Assembly (NCBI GenBank): GCA_038205395.1
Contig: JBBRBX010000002.1
Coordinates: forward strand, 1-64,000
Length of the DNA: 64,000 bases
Source: Fredericiella sp038205395
GTDB taxonomy: Bacteria; Chloroflexota; Anaerolineae; Caldilineales; Caldilineaceae
Direction of reading: 5' to 3'
Numbering within the stretch: position 1 is the first letter of the stretch; each line of letters opens with the position of its first letter. The position numbers were made by a program, and so were the translations under genes. Shown here in pieces: positions 62,532 to 64,000 of this stretch. Below the pieces are notes generated by a model, which made no database searches, was not told the DNA's origin, and worked only from the letters and a program-made list of their open reading frames with translations.

Positions 62532-63302
62532 ATGCGAATTGACCTAACCGGCCGCATTGCCATTGTTACAGGAGCCAGCCGGCAAATCGGCATCGGCGCC
62601 GCCATTGCCTCCACGCTGGCGCAGGCAGGGGCCGACATCTTCCTGACTTATTTTTTACCCTACGACGAGGATCAGCCCTGGCGCAGCAAACCGCACGAGG
62701 TTGAACAGCAGTTGGCTGCCCTCAAAGCCCTCGGTGTACGCGTCTATGCAATGGAAGCTAATCTGGCACAGCCGGAGACGGCGGTGCATCTCTTTGATGC
62801 CGTCGAAGGACTGTTGGGCAAGGCAACCATTCTCGTCAACAATGCCACACATTCGGAAGACGGGGCCATTGAGCAACTCGATGCGGCGCAGTTGGACCGC
62901 CACTACGCCGTCAATGTGCGCGGCATGGCCATGCTGTGCAAAGAATTTGTGCAGCGCTGGCCCGGCGGCTCAGGCGGACGCATCATCAACATGAGTTCCG
63001 GCCAGGGCGTCACTCCCATGCCTGGCGAACTGGCATATATCACGACAAAAGGGGCGGTGGAGGCTTTTACCGTCAGTCTGGCGGCCGGCGTCGCAGAGCG
63101 GGGCCTCACCGTCAACGCTATCGATCCCGGACCCACCGACACCGGCTGGATGACGGATGAGTTCAAGGCGCAGCTTGTCGCACAAGCGCCGCTGGGCCGC
63201 GTCGGCCTTCCCCAGGACACCGCTAACCTCGTCTGTTTTCTGGCATCGGCGCAGGCCGAATGGATTACCGGCCAGGTTTTGCACGCGCGCGGTGGATTCT
63301 AG
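62532..63302 (+). CDS. Short-chain dehydrogenase/reductase (3-oxoacyl-ACP reductase-like)
   Basis: This 256-residue SDR has a slightly extended cofactor motif TGASRQIGIG at about 14-23 (two residues longer than TGxxxGIG), VNNATHSEDG near 97, the serine in NMSSGQG near 153 and the active-site YITTK near 171-175. The C-terminus EWITGQVLHARGGF is typical. The enlarged loop after the second strand (TYFLPYDEDQPW) resembles SDRs annotated as antibiotic-production or FabG-like oxidoreductases. No Shine-Dalgarno sequence is evident; it starts 6 bp after the recombinase stop, so coupling is likely. Substrate unknown. Confidence 0.83.
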   Translation: MRIDLTGRIAIVTGASRQIGIGAAIASTLAQAGADIFLTYFLPYDEDQPWRSKPHEVEQQLAALKALGVRVYAMEANLAQPETAVHLFDAVEGLLGKATILVNNATHSEDGAIEQLDAAQLDRHYAVNVRGMAMLCKEFVQRWPGGSGGRIINMSSGQGVTPMPGELAYITTKGAVEAFTVSLAAGVAERGLTVNAIDPGPTDTGWMTDEFKAQLVAQAPLGRVGLPQDTANLVCFLASAQAEWITGQVLHARGGF

Positions 63303-63335
63303 CGCACTGTCGCAGCCTAAAGAAGGAGAACCCGC

Positions 63336-64000
63336 TTGCAAACTCGTCTGTTCCGGGTGGCAGCCTGGTTGATCAGCCTGCTGCTGTTGGTGGTGCTCAG
63401 CGGCGTCATTGGCTGGACTTTGCGCAGCCAACCGGAGACCTTGGCCTTACCTACCCCGATTGCCTTTGTCACCAGCGCGCCTGCCTCACCCACCAGCGCG
63501 CCTGCCTCACCCACCAGCGCGCCGGCGCCAACCCTAACGGCCACAATTGCACCGAAAGCGACAGCCGCCCTCACCCCCCCAGCTACAGCCACGGCCACTC
63601 TGTCGGCGACCCCCTCTGCAACTATCATGGCAACAGCGACGTCCGCCACCGCGACACCTGCGTTCACAGCAACGGAGGATACGCCGGCCACAGCTACCGT
63701 CACAGACACCGTCACAGACACACCTGTCATCACATTTACGCCTGCCCTTCCCGTTACGCCTGTGTTCACGGATACAGCCGCCGCAACAGCGACTCCTGCT
63801 GCGACAGTTGCATCTTCAATCACTATCTCCACTGTCGAAATTGTGGGCCTGCCTGTCCCTACGCCCACCCCTCCCCTAGACAATGGCGATTGGGGCAGCC
63901 TGACCGACCCTAATCAGATGCAAGAGTTGGTAGTCATCAGCAACACGGTGTGGATCGCAAGCAGCGGTGGGGCATTGGCCTGGAGCAAGGGCAGCAATAC
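63336..64000 (+). CDS. Membrane-anchored protein with Thr/Ala/Pro-rich linker (partial, runs off the end)
   Basis: The frame opens at a TTG at 63336, with AAGGAG 7 nt upstream, and stays open to the end of the window (221 codons). Residues 8-26 (VAAWLISLLLLVVLSGVIG) form a signal anchor. Residues 40-175 are a low-complexity Thr/Ala/Pro/Ser linker, partly from two exact 21-bp repeats. The visible end, DWGSLTDPNQMQELVVISN followed by VWIASSGGALAW, looks like the first blade of a beta-propeller sensor of the type found in two-component-like and WD40-like proteins. The main domain lies beyond the window, so function is open. Confidence 0.75.
   Translation, partial: MQTRLFRVAAWLISLLLLVVLSGVIGWTLRSQPETLALPTPIAFVTSAPASPTSAPASPTSAPAPTLTATIAPKATAALTPPATATATLSATPSATIMATATSATATPAFTATEDTPATATVTDTVTDTPVITFTPALPVTPVFTDTAAATATPAATVASSITISTVEIVGLPVPTPTPPLDNGDWGSLTDPNQMQELVVISNTVWIASSGGALAWSKGSN
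63471..63527. repeat. 21-bp tandem repeat in the linker of the last gene
   Basis: Two exact 21-bp units (63471-63491 and 63492-63512, beginning ACCAGCGCGCC) and a partial third encode repeated Thr-Ser-Ala-Pro-Ala-Ser-Pro. In frame, so slippage would only change linker length. Confidence 0.8.

Noticed and set aside
63471..63527. CRISPR-like repeat
   Set aside because: Direct 21-bp repeats are contiguous, in frame and coding for a linker; there are no spacers.

Overview
The window is gene-dense, GC-rich bacterial chromosome carrying about 43 protein genes and one tRNA, and it contains no rRNA, insertion sequence, prophage or CRISPR array. The style suggests a member of Chloroflexota, probably Anaerolineae/Caldilineae-like. 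Secreted proteins with Thr/Pro linkers, lipoproteins without obvious outer-membrane genes, lamin-tail/CotH/FG-GAP surface proteins, large GT39-type mannosyltransferases and a DHH-CBS-tRNA nucleotidyltransferase fusion all point that way. This placement is inferred from gene content; no marker gene fixes it.

Layout. 1-7.7 kb, minus strand: a partial glycolate-oxidase subunit, a HerA-type ATPase, and a tight four-gene operon (alpha/beta hydrolase, pcm, rfbD, GT2). 7.9-12.8 kb, plus strand: 8-oxoguanine deaminase overlapping a DHH-CBS-polyA polymerase-like protein, then an AT-richer RelE/NadS toxin-antitoxin pair behind a perfect palindrome. 12.8-22.1 kb, minus strand: CotH/lamin-tail surface protein followed by two GT39 membrane glycosyltransferases. 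22.4-27.2 kb, plus strand: two more lamin-tail surface proteins, one with many FG-GAP repeats. 27.3-31.1 kb, minus strand: a GtrB-like GT2 with a possible 14-codon leader peptide, cobT, and a PEP-utilizing-like protein lacking the phospho-histidine. 31.4-44.2 kb: SDR, LysM lipoprotein, B-box membrane protein, divergent NAD kinase and phosphoesterase, a 3xcNMP/2xbPH membrane protein coupled to uvrC, and two tandem DNRLRE surface proteins.

44.3-50.6 kb is a methyl-cycle operon: mtnA, a LOG-family phosphoribohydrolase, a PfkB kinase, a GNAT, ahcY and metK. Together they make S-adenosylmethionine, hydrolyse S-adenosylhomocysteine, probably phosphorylate the released adenosine and recycle adenine/ribose, and isomerise methylthioribose-1-P. 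The operon is preceded by a roughly 250-nt leader with several perfect stems that ends in an intrinsic terminator directly before the mtnA ribosome-binding site. This is the best candidate for an undescribed regulatory RNA here.

50.7-64 kb: mutM, an anti-sigma/ECF sigma pair, tRNA-Leu(CAA), an SH3b lipoprotein and a 4xcNMP transmembrane protein that share a C-terminal domain, a small protein with a caspase-like His/Cys arrangement, a 97-residue protein, a protein with 56 cysteines, a XerC/D-like recombinase without the usual catalytic lysine, an SDR, and the start of a membrane-anchored protein running off the end.

A recurring signal is an extended -10 box (TGn-TAnnnT) 6-8 nt before an ATG that has no convincing Shine-Dalgarno sequence, which suggests common leaderless transcription. 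Start codons were chosen from Shine-Dalgarno sequences, 4-base stop/start overlaps, signal peptides and these promoters.
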